From Candidatus Latescibacterota bacterium (GTDB taxonomy: Bacteria > Latescibacterota > 4484-107): a stretch of 13,084 bases of DNA. The notes beneath the pieces were generated by a model. That model searched no databases. It was not told the DNA's origin and worked only from the letters and a program-made list of their open reading frames with translations. The stretch lies in NCBI GenBank assembly GCA_030613045.1, contig JAUWMS010000017.1:1-13084 (forward strand), written 5' to 3'. The translations under genes and the position numbers were made by a program. This document shows, in pieces, positions 6,910 through 13,084 of this stretch. Position 1 is the first letter of the stretch. Each line of letters begins with the position of its first letter.

Positions 6910-8349
6910 ATGAAACTAATTTTTGAAAAAAGCGCTCCCGGACGCACGTGGGTGACGTTTCCGGAGTGCGACGTGCCCACGGAAGCCCAGATTCCGGACC
7001 GGTTCCGGCGAGGCGAGCCGCCCGAACTGCCCGAACTTTCGGAGTTGGACGTGGTACGCCACTTCACCGCGCTCTCCCGCCGGAATTTTGGCGTGGATAC
7101 GAACTTTTATCCGCTCGGCTCCTGCACGATGAAATACAATCCCAAATGCTGCGAGGAGGTGGCGCGCTACGAGGGATTTTCGGGCTTGCATCCGCTGCTG
7201 CCTCAATTGCGCCTCGGAGGGATGCTGACGCAGGGGGCGTTGCAGGTGGTCTATGAGACGGAGCGTCTGCTCTCCGAGATCGTGGGCATGGCCGAGGTGA
7301 CGATGCAGCCGCTGGCCGGGGCGCACGGGGAACTGACCGGCGCGATGATCATTGCGGCGTATCATCGGGCGAAGGGCAACCGCAAGACCAAGGTGATCGT
7401 GCCCGATTCCGGCCATGGCACCAATCCGGCCAGCGCGGCGATTGCGGGGTATCGGGTCGTGTCCGTGCCCTCGAACGATCGGGGAATTATGGATTTGGAC
7501 GCGTTCGGGGCGGCTTTGGACGACGAGGTGGCGGCGCTGATGCTGACCAGTCCCAACACGCTGGGCCTGTTCAATCCCCACATTCCGGAGATCGCCAAGA
7601 TGATCCACGAGGTGGACGGCCTGATGTACTGCGACGGGGCGAACCTCAATGCCACCATGGGAAAGTGCCGACCGGGAGACATCGGTTTCGACATCGTGCA
7701 CATCAACCTCCACAAGACGTTTGCCGCGCCGCACGGAGGCGGAGGACCCGGTGCGGGACCTGTGGGCGTGGTGAAAAAGCTGAGTGAGTTTCTGCCCATC
7801 TCGCTGGTGATCAAGCGGAACGACGGCACGTACGCGCTTCAATACGACCGGCCTTCGTCCGTCGGATACATCGCGCCGTTCTACGGAAATTTTGAGGTGA
7901 TCCTGAAGACGTACGTGTATATCCGCCTGTTGGGACGGGAGGGATTGATCGAAGCGAGCGAGCATGCGGTCTTAAACGCCAACTATATGATGGAGAAGCT
8001 CAAGCCCTTCTATCATTTCCCATACGGACGCTGCATGCACGAATGCATCCTCTCCGCGGAAAAACAGCTCGAACACGGAGTGCGCGCACTGGATATCGCC
8101 AAGGGGCTGATCGATCGGGGATTTCACCCCCCCACGATCTATTTTCCGCTGATCGTCAAAGAGGCGATGATGATCGAACCCACGGAGACGGAATCCAGGG
8201 AAACGCTGGATGCGTTTATTGAGGCGATGATCGAGCTGGCCCGGATCGCCGAGTCCGATCCCGAAGCATTGCACCAGGCGCCCACGACCACACCAGTTTC
8301 GCGCCTGGACGAGGTGGCGGCTGCGAGGAATATGGATCTGGGAATCTAA
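6910..8349 (+). CDS. gcvPB: Glycine dehydrogenase (decarboxylating) subunit 2
   Basis: This is the PLP-bearing half of the P-protein. The 479-aa product shows NFYPLGSCTMKYNPK near residues 65-79, QPLAGAHGELTG near 133-144, DSGHGTNPASAAIAGY near 166-181, and the cofactor site INLHKTFAAPHGGGGPGAGP, where Lys269 is the expected Schiff-base lysine. Histidine and glycine residues around the site are intact, so the enzyme should be active with GcvPA. The ATG at 6910 has a strong GGAGGAAA upstream and fits the family N-terminus. It is the last gene of the operon. The split P-protein is typical of many Firmicutes, Thermotogae, archaea and several uncultivated phyla, while E. coli has one fused chain. 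Confidence 0.97.
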   Translation: MKLIFEKSAPGRTWVTFPECDVPTEAQIPDRFRRGEPPELPELSELDVVRHFTALSRRNFGVDTNFYPLGSCTMKYNPKCCEEVARYEGFSGLHPLLPQLRLGGMLTQGALQVVYETERLLSEIVGMAEVTMQPLAGAHGELTGAMIIAAYHRAKGNRKTKVIVPDSGHGTNPASAAIAGYRVVSVPSNDRGIMDLDAFGAALDDEVAALMLTSPNTLGLFNPHIPEIAKMIHEVDGLMYCDGANLNATMGKCRPGDIGFDIVHINLHKTFAAPHGGGGPGAGPVGVVKKLSEFLPISLVIKRNDGTYALQYDRPSSVGYIAPFYGNFEVILKTYVYIRLLGREGLIEASEHAVLNANYMMEKLKPFYHFPYGRCMHECILSAEKQLEHGVRALDIAKGLIDRGFHPPTIYFPLIVKEAMMIEPTETESRETLDAFIEAMIELARIAESDPEALHQAPTTTPVSRLDEVAAARNMDLGI

Positions 8350-8451
8350 GTGGGACACGGATGAACACGGACGAACACGGACGAACACGGATAAATCAAG
8401 GCATCGTCAAAGGTAAGGCGCAATCAAAAATCCGTGCGATCCGCGTCCTAC
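8350..8451. repeat. Decamer-phased CACGGA element with inverted arm, gcvPB to ATPase gap
   Basis: From 8361 to 8390 the sequence runs in exact 10-nt steps: ATGAACACGG then ACGAACACGG twice, preceded by TGGGACACGG at 8351-8360. A partial reverse complement lies at 8431-8451 (TCCGTGCGATCCGCGTCCTA), with TCCG repeated 9 nt apart; it pairs imperfectly with 8350-8371. The element starts at the gcvPB stop codon and ends just before the AAGGAA of the ATPase gene. Related CACGGA copies are at 10221-10240 and 11981-12010. The stretch between the arms (about 8391-8430) holds nothing I recognise. Confidence 0.85.
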
Positions 8452-8467
8452 TGGAAGGAAATGGAAA

Positions 8468-9604
8468 ATGAGATTTTCACACATTATACTGGAGAATTGG
8501 CGCAATTTTGGGCACGTGGATGTATCGTTGCAGAACCGCGTTTTTCTGGTAGGACAGAATGCGTCCGGCAAGTCCAATTTTTTGGAGGCGTTTCGTTTTC
8601 TGCGCGACATCGTGACGTCGGGCGGGTTTGAGAAATCCGTGAGTGTTCGGGGAGGTGTTTCCCGCATTCGGAATCTGGCCGCACGGAGTTCCCCGTACAT
8701 TGTCGTTGATGTCACTCTGCAAGAGAAAGAAGCGGCGCTTTGGCGCTACCGGATCTCATTTTCCCAGGATAATCAGAGGCGTCCTGTTCTCAAAGAGGAA
8801 AAAGTCTGGCACGATGGCAAAGTGATCCTGAATCGTCCAAACGACGAAGACGGTGCCGACGAAGCGCGTCTGCGGCACACCTATCTGGAACAGGTCAACG
8901 CCAACCTTGAGTTTCGCGACATTGCCGATTTCTTTGCCTCGGTGCACTATTACCACCTCGTCCCCCAATTGGTCCGTGACCCGAGTCGTTGGACAGGACG
9001 ACGCGGCGATCCGTATGGAGAGGACTTTTTGGAACAGATTGCCGGGACGAACAAGACGACGCGAAACGCGCGCCTGCGCCGTATCTCGACCGCGCTCAAA
9101 ATTGCCGTTCCCCAACTCAGCGAACTCGAGCTGAGAAAAGACGAGCGGGGGGTGCCTCACCTTCGCGGCAAATACGAGCATTGGCGCGCCCAGGGGGCCT
9201 GGCAGACGGAAGCAGATTTTTCCGACGGCACCTTACGTTTGATGGGGTTGCTGTGGTCTTTGTTGGCCGGGAGTGGTCCGATCCTGCTGGAAGAACCGGA
9301 ACTCTCGTTGCATTCCGAGATCGTGCGCTACATCCCGCAGATGATGCTGCGCGCGCAACGAGGTCTGAGACGCGCCGTCCGACAGGTTATTCTGAGCACC
9401 CACAGCGGAGACCTGCTGCGCGACGAGGGCATTGCGGCCGACGAGGTATTGCTGGTTATTCCATCCAAAGAGGGCGGCTTCATCCAGATCGGCGCGGAAA
9501 TTGCTGAGGTCAAACAACAACTGGAAGCGGGCCTGACCGTCGCCGAAGTAGTTATTCCCCGTACCCGTCCGGCTAACGCTGCTCAACTCGCTCTCTCTTT
9601 ATAG
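8468..9604 (+). CDS. AAA/ABC-type ATPase of the RecF/OLD-like group (putative defence protein)
   Basis: The 378-aa protein begins ILENWRNFGHVDVSL, the typical opening of RecF/OLD/AAA_21 ATPases, followed by Walker A GQNASGKS at 29-36. Near the C-terminus it has an ABC-like signature FSDGTLRLMG (Ser252), Walker B ILLEEPELSLH with Glu275-Glu276, and an ILSTHSGDLL switch with His312. All nucleotide-binding elements are therefore present. The middle part (about 60-240) is the charged region that usually carries a dimerising arm. There is no nuclease domain on this chain; the next gene, 9 nt downstream, carries a TOPRIM-like protein. Known two-gene ATPase plus TOPRIM systems (PARIS, AbiL, Gabija-type) defend against phages, so the same role is inferred here. 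The ATG at 8468 has AAGGAA 7 nt upstream. No DNA target or trigger can be read from sequence. Confidence 0.87.
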   Translation: MRFSHIILENWRNFGHVDVSLQNRVFLVGQNASGKSNFLEAFRFLRDIVTSGGFEKSVSVRGGVSRIRNLAARSSPYIVVDVTLQEKEAALWRYRISFSQDNQRRPVLKEEKVWHDGKVILNRPNDEDGADEARLRHTYLEQVNANLEFRDIADFFASVHYYHLVPQLVRDPSRWTGRRGDPYGEDFLEQIAGTNKTTRNARLRRISTALKIAVPQLSELELRKDERGVPHLRGKYEHWRAQGAWQTEADFSDGTLRLMGLLWSLLAGSGPILLEEPELSLHSEIVRYIPQMMLRAQRGLRRAVRQVILSTHSGDLLRDEGIAADEVLLVIPSKEGGFIQIGAEIAEVKQQLEAGLTVAEVVIPRTRPANAAQLALSL

Positions 9605-9613
9605 ACAGAATCC

Positions 9614-10249
9614 ATGAAGCCCACTCTTCTCCCAGTCAGTGTGGCCGTTGAAGGCCCTACCGACGAAGTGGTCGTTCGTCGCATACTCGAATACGCGGGA
9701 CTGACATGCGGAACGGTATATGGCAGGGAAGGCAAACCTTATTTGCTCAAGCGTCTTCCCAACTACAACCGGGCCGCACGCTTTGCTCCTTGGCTGGTGA
9801 CAGTAGATCTGGACCAGGATGCCGACTGTGCACCGGATTTTGTCCGAAGCGTGCTTCCGAATCCGGCCGGCAGCATGCTATTTCGCGTGGCCGTGCGTGC
9901 AATCGAGGCGTGGCTCCTGGCGGATGCCGAACGTCTGGCTGCTTTCCTGCACGTGCCGTGCTCCCGGATTCCGACCCACCCGGATGCGGAGCCGAATCCC
10001 AAGAGGACTCTCATCAACCTGGCCCGACAAAGCCGTAAAAGAATAATTCGCGAAGACATTGTGCCCCGCGAAGGGAGCGGAAATCAGGTGGGGCCGGGCT
10101 ATACCGGTCGGCTCATCGAGTTTGTTACATCGGAAGAGCAGCTATGGCGCCCCAAGGTCGCTATGCAACGTTCAGATAGCCTGCGGCGTTGCGTGGAGGC
10201 TCTGCACACCTTAAAAAATGAAACACGGACCAACACGGAGTGCCTCTGA
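9614..10249 (+). CDS. DUF4276/TOPRIM-like protein paired with the ATPase
   Basis: A 211-aa soluble protein starting MKPTLLPVSVAVEGPTDE. The VEGPTDE motif (Glu13), an acidic cluster VTVDLDQDADC (Asp65, Asp67, Asp69) and RAIEAWLLAD (Glu98, Trp100, Asp104) match the layout I know for DUF4276 proteins, which have a TOPRIM-like fold with a metal-binding acidic centre. It could be a nuclease effector activated by the ATPase; RloB/AbiLii-type proteins are the nearest alternative. The two genes are separated by 9 nt, with no clear ribosome binding site before this start, which suggests coupled translation. The C-terminal residues NETRTNTECL are encoded by a CACGGA repeat (10221-10240), so the protein may have been extended by the repeat or originally ended nearby. 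Confidence 0.78.
   Translation: MKPTLLPVSVAVEGPTDEVVVRRILEYAGLTCGTVYGREGKPYLLKRLPNYNRAARFAPWLVTVDLDQDADCAPDFVRSVLPNPAGSMLFRVAVRAIEAWLLADAERLAAFLHVPCSRIPTHPDAEPNPKRTLINLARQSRKRIIREDIVPREGSGNQVGPGYTGRLIEFVTSEEQLWRPKVAMQRSDSLRRCVEALHTLKNETRTNTECL
10221..10240 (+). repeat. CACGGA repeat inside the 3' end of the DUF4276-like gene
   Basis: ACACGG occurs twice 10 nt apart, at 10223-10228 and 10233-10238, the same unit and phase as at 8361-8390. Here it is translated as part of the last residues before the TGA at 10247, showing that the element can enter coding sequence. Confidence 0.6.
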
Positions 10250-10272
10250 AAACATCGAAAGGAGGGAATGGA

Positions 10273-10449
10273 ATGGCTGCGGAACCGAACGAAACGACGG
10301 AAAGTCGAAGCAAAAAGGACAGGAGGAGAGAAGAGGATCGTCGAAGCAGGGACACCCCTGTGCCGTTTTCGGACCGGAGGTCGGGAACGGATCAGCGGTC
10401 GGGAACGGATCGGAGAGCACACGAGGGAGGAGACAATGAGCAAACGTAA
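10273..10449 (+). CDS. Small arginine-rich protein with RRSGTD repeats
   Basis: A 58-aa protein, very rich in Arg, Asp, Glu and Ser, with no hydrophobic core. After a KKDRRREEDRRSRD segment it carries SDRRSGTDQRSGTDRR; at the DNA level a 15-bp stretch repeats exactly 18 nt apart (10379-10393 and 10397-10411), giving a 6-residue unit. Similar RRSGxDRR repeats occur, from memory, in linkers and small proteins of other bacteria, with no agreed function. The start at 10273 is supported by a near-perfect AAAGGAGG 6 nt upstream; an ATG at 10268 is too close to that site. The gene begins 23 nt after the DUF4276-like stop and overlaps the next small gene by 14 nt. It is probably disordered; binding to nucleic acid or acidic membranes is only a guess. 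Confidence 0.6.
   Translation: MAAEPNETTESRSKKDRRREEDRRSRDTPVPFSDRRSGTDQRSGTDRRAHEGGDNEQT
10379..10411 (+). repeat. 18-nt direct repeat within the small arginine-rich gene
   Basis: GGTCGGGAACGGATC occurs at 10379-10393 and 10397-10411, 15 of 15 identical, with an 18-nt period that keeps the reading frame and encodes the RSGTD unit twice. The exact DNA identity suggests recent duplication. Confidence 0.85.
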
Positions 10450-10618
10450 GAGCACGTTCGTCCGGGAAATACAGCGCATGGATCGGCGGGAGTCATGGCG
10501 CAATAAACACGTCAAAAAAGAGGCGAACCGAACCGGAGACGACACAACGTCCGACGAACAGGCCCAGTCGTCAACGGAAGCGGAGGAAGTGAAGGAAGCT
10601 GAGGAAACGAAGACGTGA
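10436..10618 (+). CDS. Small charged protein of unknown function
   Basis: A 60-aa protein with a basic N-terminal half (MSKRKSTFVREIQRMDRRES, then a WRNKHVKKEANR segment) and a strongly acidic C-terminal tail rich in Glu, Thr and Ser. A helix-prone, highly hydrophilic protein with one Trp is all that can be seen; I recognise no family. The ATG at 10436 is preceded by GGAGGAGA 2 nt away, with more purines upstream, and lies within the 3' end of the previous gene (14-nt overlap, different frame), so the two are likely coupled. An upstream in-frame ATG at 10268 would fuse a shadow translation of the previous gene and is unlikely. A strong terminator follows about 90 nt downstream, consistent with this being the last gene of the transcript. 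Confidence 0.6.
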   Translation: MSKRKSTFVREIQRMDRRESWRNKHVKKEANRTGDDTTSDEQAQSSTEAEEVKEAEETKT

Positions 10619-10704
10619 TCTCCTTATCCGTCCGAAATGGGGCGATCTCTTTTGCCGAAATGATGCCAAGGCGCGTGTGGAGAAATCCCTTCTCGATTCG
10701 TCCG

Positions 10705-10748
10705 AAAAAGCCCCGATGTCCCGATAGGTCAGGATATGGGGGCCTTTT
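10705..10748 (+). terminator. Rho-independent terminator
   Basis: AAAAGCCCC, a mismatch, then ATGTCC on the left pairs with GGATAT, a mismatch, GGGGC and TTTT on the right, enclosing a 10-nt loop (10722-10731). The stem is about 15 bp with one G/G mismatch and one bulged C, and ends in a run of T. It lies between the small-gene pair and the glycosyltransferase and should end the transcript that begins upstream. The rest of the 10619-10775 gap shows nothing else I recognise. Confidence 0.75.
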
Positions 10749-10775
10749 CGTTGATCCCATAGGGAGGGTTGGAGG

Positions 10776-11912
10776 ATGAGAGACCGAACGCGCATCATCC
10801 TCACATTGGATTTCCCACCCAAGGAAGGGGGCATCTCGGAGTGGGCGCTTCAGATGGCTCGGAGTTTCGGACGATCCGGGGAGCGTGTAGTCGTGTTCTG
10901 CCGGAGGAGGGTTTTGGGTAATCGGAGCACCTATCTTCACGAACCCTTCGAGGTGGCGCCGATGTCCGGGCGCAACTGGGCCGGTCTCAAGCATCTCTAC
11001 CTGATCTACTATACGCTCAAAATTCGGTTGAAAAACCATCCCGCCGCGATCTACGCCACGAACTGGGAGTTGGGAATGGTTCCGTCGCTTCTTTCCGCCG
11101 TGTTGGATTTGAAGGTGGTGCTTGTGGCCCACGGATGCGAGATCGTACGAGCGGGAGGGGGATGCCGTCGCCGGTTGAAACGGATCGCACTGGGGCGGGC
11201 GGATTGGGTCGTGGCGGTCAGCCGATACACGCGGGGAAAGGTGCTCGAAGCGGGCGGCCATGAGGATCGTACGCGGGTGGTCGCCAACGGCGTGGATCCG
11301 TCTCAGTTTTGCCCTGGCTCCCGACCGGACGATTTGGTGAGACGGTTCGGTCTGGAGAAGAAAAAAGTGATCCTGACGCTGGCGAGGCTTGTGGAGCGCA
11401 AGGGGCACGATCAGGTCATCGAGGCCCTTCCCGAGGTGCTGGCCGCCGTGCCAGAAGCGGTTTATCTCATTGTGGGCCGAGGCAGCTATCGGGAGAAGCT
11501 GGAGGAAATCGCCGAGCGGCGCGGTGTCCGGGATCAGGTGATTTTCGCCGGGTACGTGCCCGATGCCGAGCGCGCCGATTTCTACAATCTCTCCGACGTA
11601 GTGGCGATGCCCTGCCGGGAGCTTGCGGATCAAGGCAATGTGGAGGGCTTTGGCATCGTATTTCTGGAGGCCGGCGCATGCGGCAAGCCCGTGATCGGAG
11701 GCCGATCCGGAGGAGTGGAGGACGCCATCGTTGAGGGCGAGACGGGCTTTTTGGTGGATCCCATGGACGGACATCAGATCGCGGACCGGTTGATTCGTCT
11801 TTTGACGGATGCGTCCCTTGCCCGCGCTATGGGCGACAAGGGACGTCTGAGAGCCGAAGGCTTGACCTGGGATCACGCGGCCCGGCGTCTTCTTCAATTA
11901 GAACGGAAATAG
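10776..11912 (+). CDS. GT4 family glycosyltransferase
   Basis: A 378-aa GT-B fold enzyme that would move a sugar from an activated donor to a lipid, sugar or envelope acceptor in the cytoplasm or at the inner membrane face. The N-terminal domain starts IILTLDFPPKEGGISEWAL, with the glycine-rich acceptor-side loop. The C-terminal domain has ARLVERKGHDQVIEAL, LIVGRGSYREKLEE, VIFAGYVPDAERADFYNLSD and EGFGIVFLEAGACGKPVIGG, where Glu290 and Glu298 form the EX7E signature of retaining GT4 enzymes. No membrane segments are present. The start at 10776 has AGGGAGGG 7 nt upstream. It follows a terminator, so it probably has its own promoter. The overall pattern is closest to PimB/WcaL-type mannosyl or hexosyl transferases, but donor and acceptor cannot be told. 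Confidence 0.9.
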   Translation: MRDRTRIILTLDFPPKEGGISEWALQMARSFGRSGERVVVFCRRRVLGNRSTYLHEPFEVAPMSGRNWAGLKHLYLIYYTLKIRLKNHPAAIYATNWELGMVPSLLSAVLDLKVVLVAHGCEIVRAGGGCRRRLKRIALGRADWVVAVSRYTRGKVLEAGGHEDRTRVVANGVDPSQFCPGSRPDDLVRRFGLEKKKVILTLARLVERKGHDQVIEALPEVLAAVPEAVYLIVGRGSYREKLEEIAERRGVRDQVIFAGYVPDAERADFYNLSDVVAMPCRELADQGNVEGFGIVFLEAGACGKPVIGGRSGGVEDAIVEGETGFLVDPMDGHQIADRLIRLLTDASLARAMGDKGRLRAEGLTWDHAARRLLQLERK

Positions 11913-11925
11913 AGAAACCTTTTTT

Positions 11926-12010
11926 ACCGCGGAGCACGCTGAGATCGCAGAGCGGCAAATCCAAAAAAAACCAAAACAATGGGACACGGATGCCACGGAT
12001 TTTCACGGAT
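11926..12010. repeat. Stacked nonamer (ACCGCAGAG) and CACGGA repeat arms
   Basis: ACCGCGGAG, CACGCTGAG, ATCGCAGAG run in 9-nt steps at 11926-11952, the same family and order as the left arm at 3817. After an A-rich linker, CACGGA occurs at 11985, 11994 and 12004 (9- and 10-nt steps), as in the 8350 element. Only one arm of each type is present, so these look like partial copies. They lie in a gene-free stretch, 11913-12254. Confidence 0.8.
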
Positions 12011-12122
12011 CAAACAAAGTAAATGGAAATGGAAATTCGAACAAACTTTACCATCCTCGCTCTCCAAAAATTTTGTAAAAAAACAAGATGTTGCAGGTCA
12101 GTAGTGCAAAAAGGGCATGACG

Positions 12123-12232
12123 GTGAGGCGGTGAGAAAGCGTGTCTTCCCGCTACCGCAACCTTTCCCCAAATTTTCGAAGGAGCGGAATAGACGCTCAC
12201 TTTCTCACCGTCTCACTTTCTCATTTTCTCAT
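12123..12232. repeat. Inverted octamer-phased element (GTGAGAAA family)
   Basis: GTGAGGCG and GTGAGAAA are adjacent octamers at 12123-12138. Their reverse complements recur as five CTCAC/CTCAT starts in 8-nt steps at 12196, 12204, 12212, 12220 and 12228. The arms 12123-12139 and 12200-12216 match at 16 of 17 positions. It ends 8 nt before the AGGAGA of the aminopeptidase gene. Between 12011 and 12122 I see only AT-rich sequence without a supported gene. Confidence 0.85.
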
Positions 12233-12254
12233 GTTCACACAGGAGACCCGATTT

Positions 12255-13037
12255 ATGAAAATCTACATCATTACCGATATTGAAGGCATCAGTGGGATGT
12301 GTGTATTTCAGCAAAGCCGCGAACCCGGTCCGGAGCATGAGCGGGCCCGGCATCTGCTGATGGGAGACGTGAATGCGGCCGTGCAGGGTTGTCTCGACGG
12401 CGGCGCGGACGAGGTCGTGGTATTGGACGGACACGGCAGCGGGTTCAATTTTATCATGGAGGAAATGCACCCGGAGGGATTCTTCGTCACGGGGATCCAG
12501 CGTCCCGAGGTGCTCTGCGGCCTGGACGAAACCTTTGACGCAGTGCTGCTCGTGGGATATCACGCCATGATGGGCACAAAGACGGGCATACTCCACCATA
12601 CCCAGAACTCCAAAAACGAGAACCGATATTGGTACAACGACCGGGAGACCGGCGAGATCGGCCAGATGGCCATCATGGTCGGCCAATACGATCTTCCCGT
12701 CGTGCTGGTCACGGGCGACCGGGCCGCATGCGACGAAGCCAGGGCATTCCTTGGGGAGGACATCGTAACCGTTTCCGTCAAAGAGGGATACGGTCGTCAG
12801 TGCGGCAAACTGATCGCCCCGAAAAAAGCGCATCAATTGATCCGGGCCGGGGCCAAAGAGGCGATGACGCGCATCCCAAAGGTGCGTCCGAACAAGCCTG
12901 CGCTGCCCATTGAGGGACGGCTTCAATTCAGGTCCAAGGAGATCGCGGACGGATTCACTCCCCGCAAAGCAAAGCGCGTGGACGAGCGCACCTTCGAGGC
13001 GACATTTGAGCAGGTTTCGGACATTCTGTGGTTCTGA
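12255..13037 (+). CDS. M55 family D-aminopeptidase (DppA-like)
   Basis: M55 enzymes are zinc peptidases; B. subtilis DppA releases N-terminal D-amino acids, probably from cell-wall peptides, in the cytoplasm. The 260-aa product begins MKIYIITDIEGISGM, with Asp8 and Glu10 as zinc ligands, then VVLDGHGSG (His60), VGYHAMMGT (His103), a GILHHT segment with His115 at the place of the catalytic histidine, and NDRETGEIGQMA with Glu134. All expected metal and catalytic residues are therefore present. The start at 12255 has AGGAGA 8 nt upstream; the open frame extends to 12141 but that part is repeat sequence. The protein is slightly shorter than B. subtilis DppA (274 aa). No peptide transporter genes are adjacent in the window, so its substrate link to peptide uptake is not shown. 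The symbol dppA is possible but unproven. Confidence 0.92.
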   Translation: MKIYIITDIEGISGMCVFQQSREPGPEHERARHLLMGDVNAAVQGCLDGGADEVVVLDGHGSGFNFIMEEMHPEGFFVTGIQRPEVLCGLDETFDAVLLVGYHAMMGTKTGILHHTQNSKNENRYWYNDRETGEIGQMAIMVGQYDLPVVLVTGDRAACDEARAFLGEDIVTVSVKEGYGRQCGKLIAPKKAHQLIRAGAKEAMTRIPKVRPNKPALPIEGRLQFRSKEIADGFTPRKAKRVDERTFEATFEQVSDILWF

Positions 13038-13050
13038 CAGGAACATTTCA

Positions 13051-13084
13051 AGAGTGCACAGCGCGGCAAGACCCAAAAACAATG
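13051..13084. repeat. Possible start of another repeat copy at the window end
   Basis: The last bases contain GCGGCAAGACCCAAAAACAATG, close to the linker at about 11952-11981, where GCGGCAAATCC is followed by an A-rich run and CAATG before GGGACACGGA. This hints at a third copy of the nonamer/CACGGA composite continuing past the window. The match is partial. Confidence 0.4.

Noticed and set aside
6916..7965. A 349-codon open frame on the - strand opposite gcvPB, and similar ones opposite kdsD, gcvT and gcvPA.
   Set aside because: They are rich in Arg, His and Pro as expected of shadow frames, and the + strand genes are unmistakable.
8351..8390. A CRISPR array.
   Set aside because: The units are 10 nt, contiguous and without spacers; no cas genes are present.
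10512..11897. A 461-codon open frame on the - strand opposite the glycosyltransferase.
   Set aside because: It is a mirror frame of GC-rich coding DNA with no family motifs, while the + strand protein has the full GT4 signature and a good ribosome binding site.
12023..12283. An 86-codon open frame before the aminopeptidase gene.
   Set aside because: It reads through the octamer repeats and overlaps the true start; no ribosome binding site or recognisable motif.

Overview
This window looks like the chromosome of a Gram-negative (outer-membrane) bacterium. It carries kdsA and kdsD, two steps of Kdo synthesis for lipopolysaccharide, behind the 3' end of a CTP synthase gene. It also has a complete glycine cleavage operon with the two-subunit P-protein, and a metal-dependent (Cys-type) KdsA. 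The coding DNA is GC-rich and every supported gene lies on the + strand. Short-period palindromic repeats in the gaps resemble intergenic DNA of uncultivated phyla, but I cannot name the phylum.

Layout. 1-92: end of pyrG. 239-1117: a DUF2971-like accessory gene. 1237-2061: kdsA. 2145-2797: a 68-aa protein overlapping an MNT-type nucleotidyltransferase, like a toxin-antitoxin pair. 2800-3795: kdsD. 3923-8349: gcvT-gcvH-gcvPA-gcvPB. 8468-10249: an AAA/ABC-type ATPase plus a DUF4276/TOPRIM-like protein, a likely defence pair. 10273-10618: two tiny overlapping genes for highly charged proteins, one with RRSGTD repeats. 10705-10748: a strong terminator. 10776-11912: a GT4 glycosyltransferase. 12255-13037: an M55 D-aminopeptidase (DppA family).

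How it fits together. PyrG makes CTP. KdsD makes arabinose-5-phosphate and KdsA condenses it with PEP to Kdo-8-phosphate; activation of Kdo uses CTP. This conserved pyrG-kdsA-kdsD order has been interrupted twice by accessory modules (DUF2971; small protein plus nucleotidyltransferase). The gcv genes form a tight operon for glycine decarboxylation to the lipoyl H-protein. The ATPase/DUF4276 pair follows the operon after a repeat-rich gap.

The most unusual feature is in the gaps. Seven places hold arms of short, phased tandem repeats (7, 8, 9 or 10 nt period). Four of them, in 2044-2116, 3817-3892, 8350-8451 and 12123-12232, are arranged as inverted pairs. The sequences differ but the architecture is shared, and most lie just upstream of a ribosome binding site. 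In three places the repeats run into coding DNA and supply C-terminal residues (kdsA, gcvT and the DUF4276-like gene).
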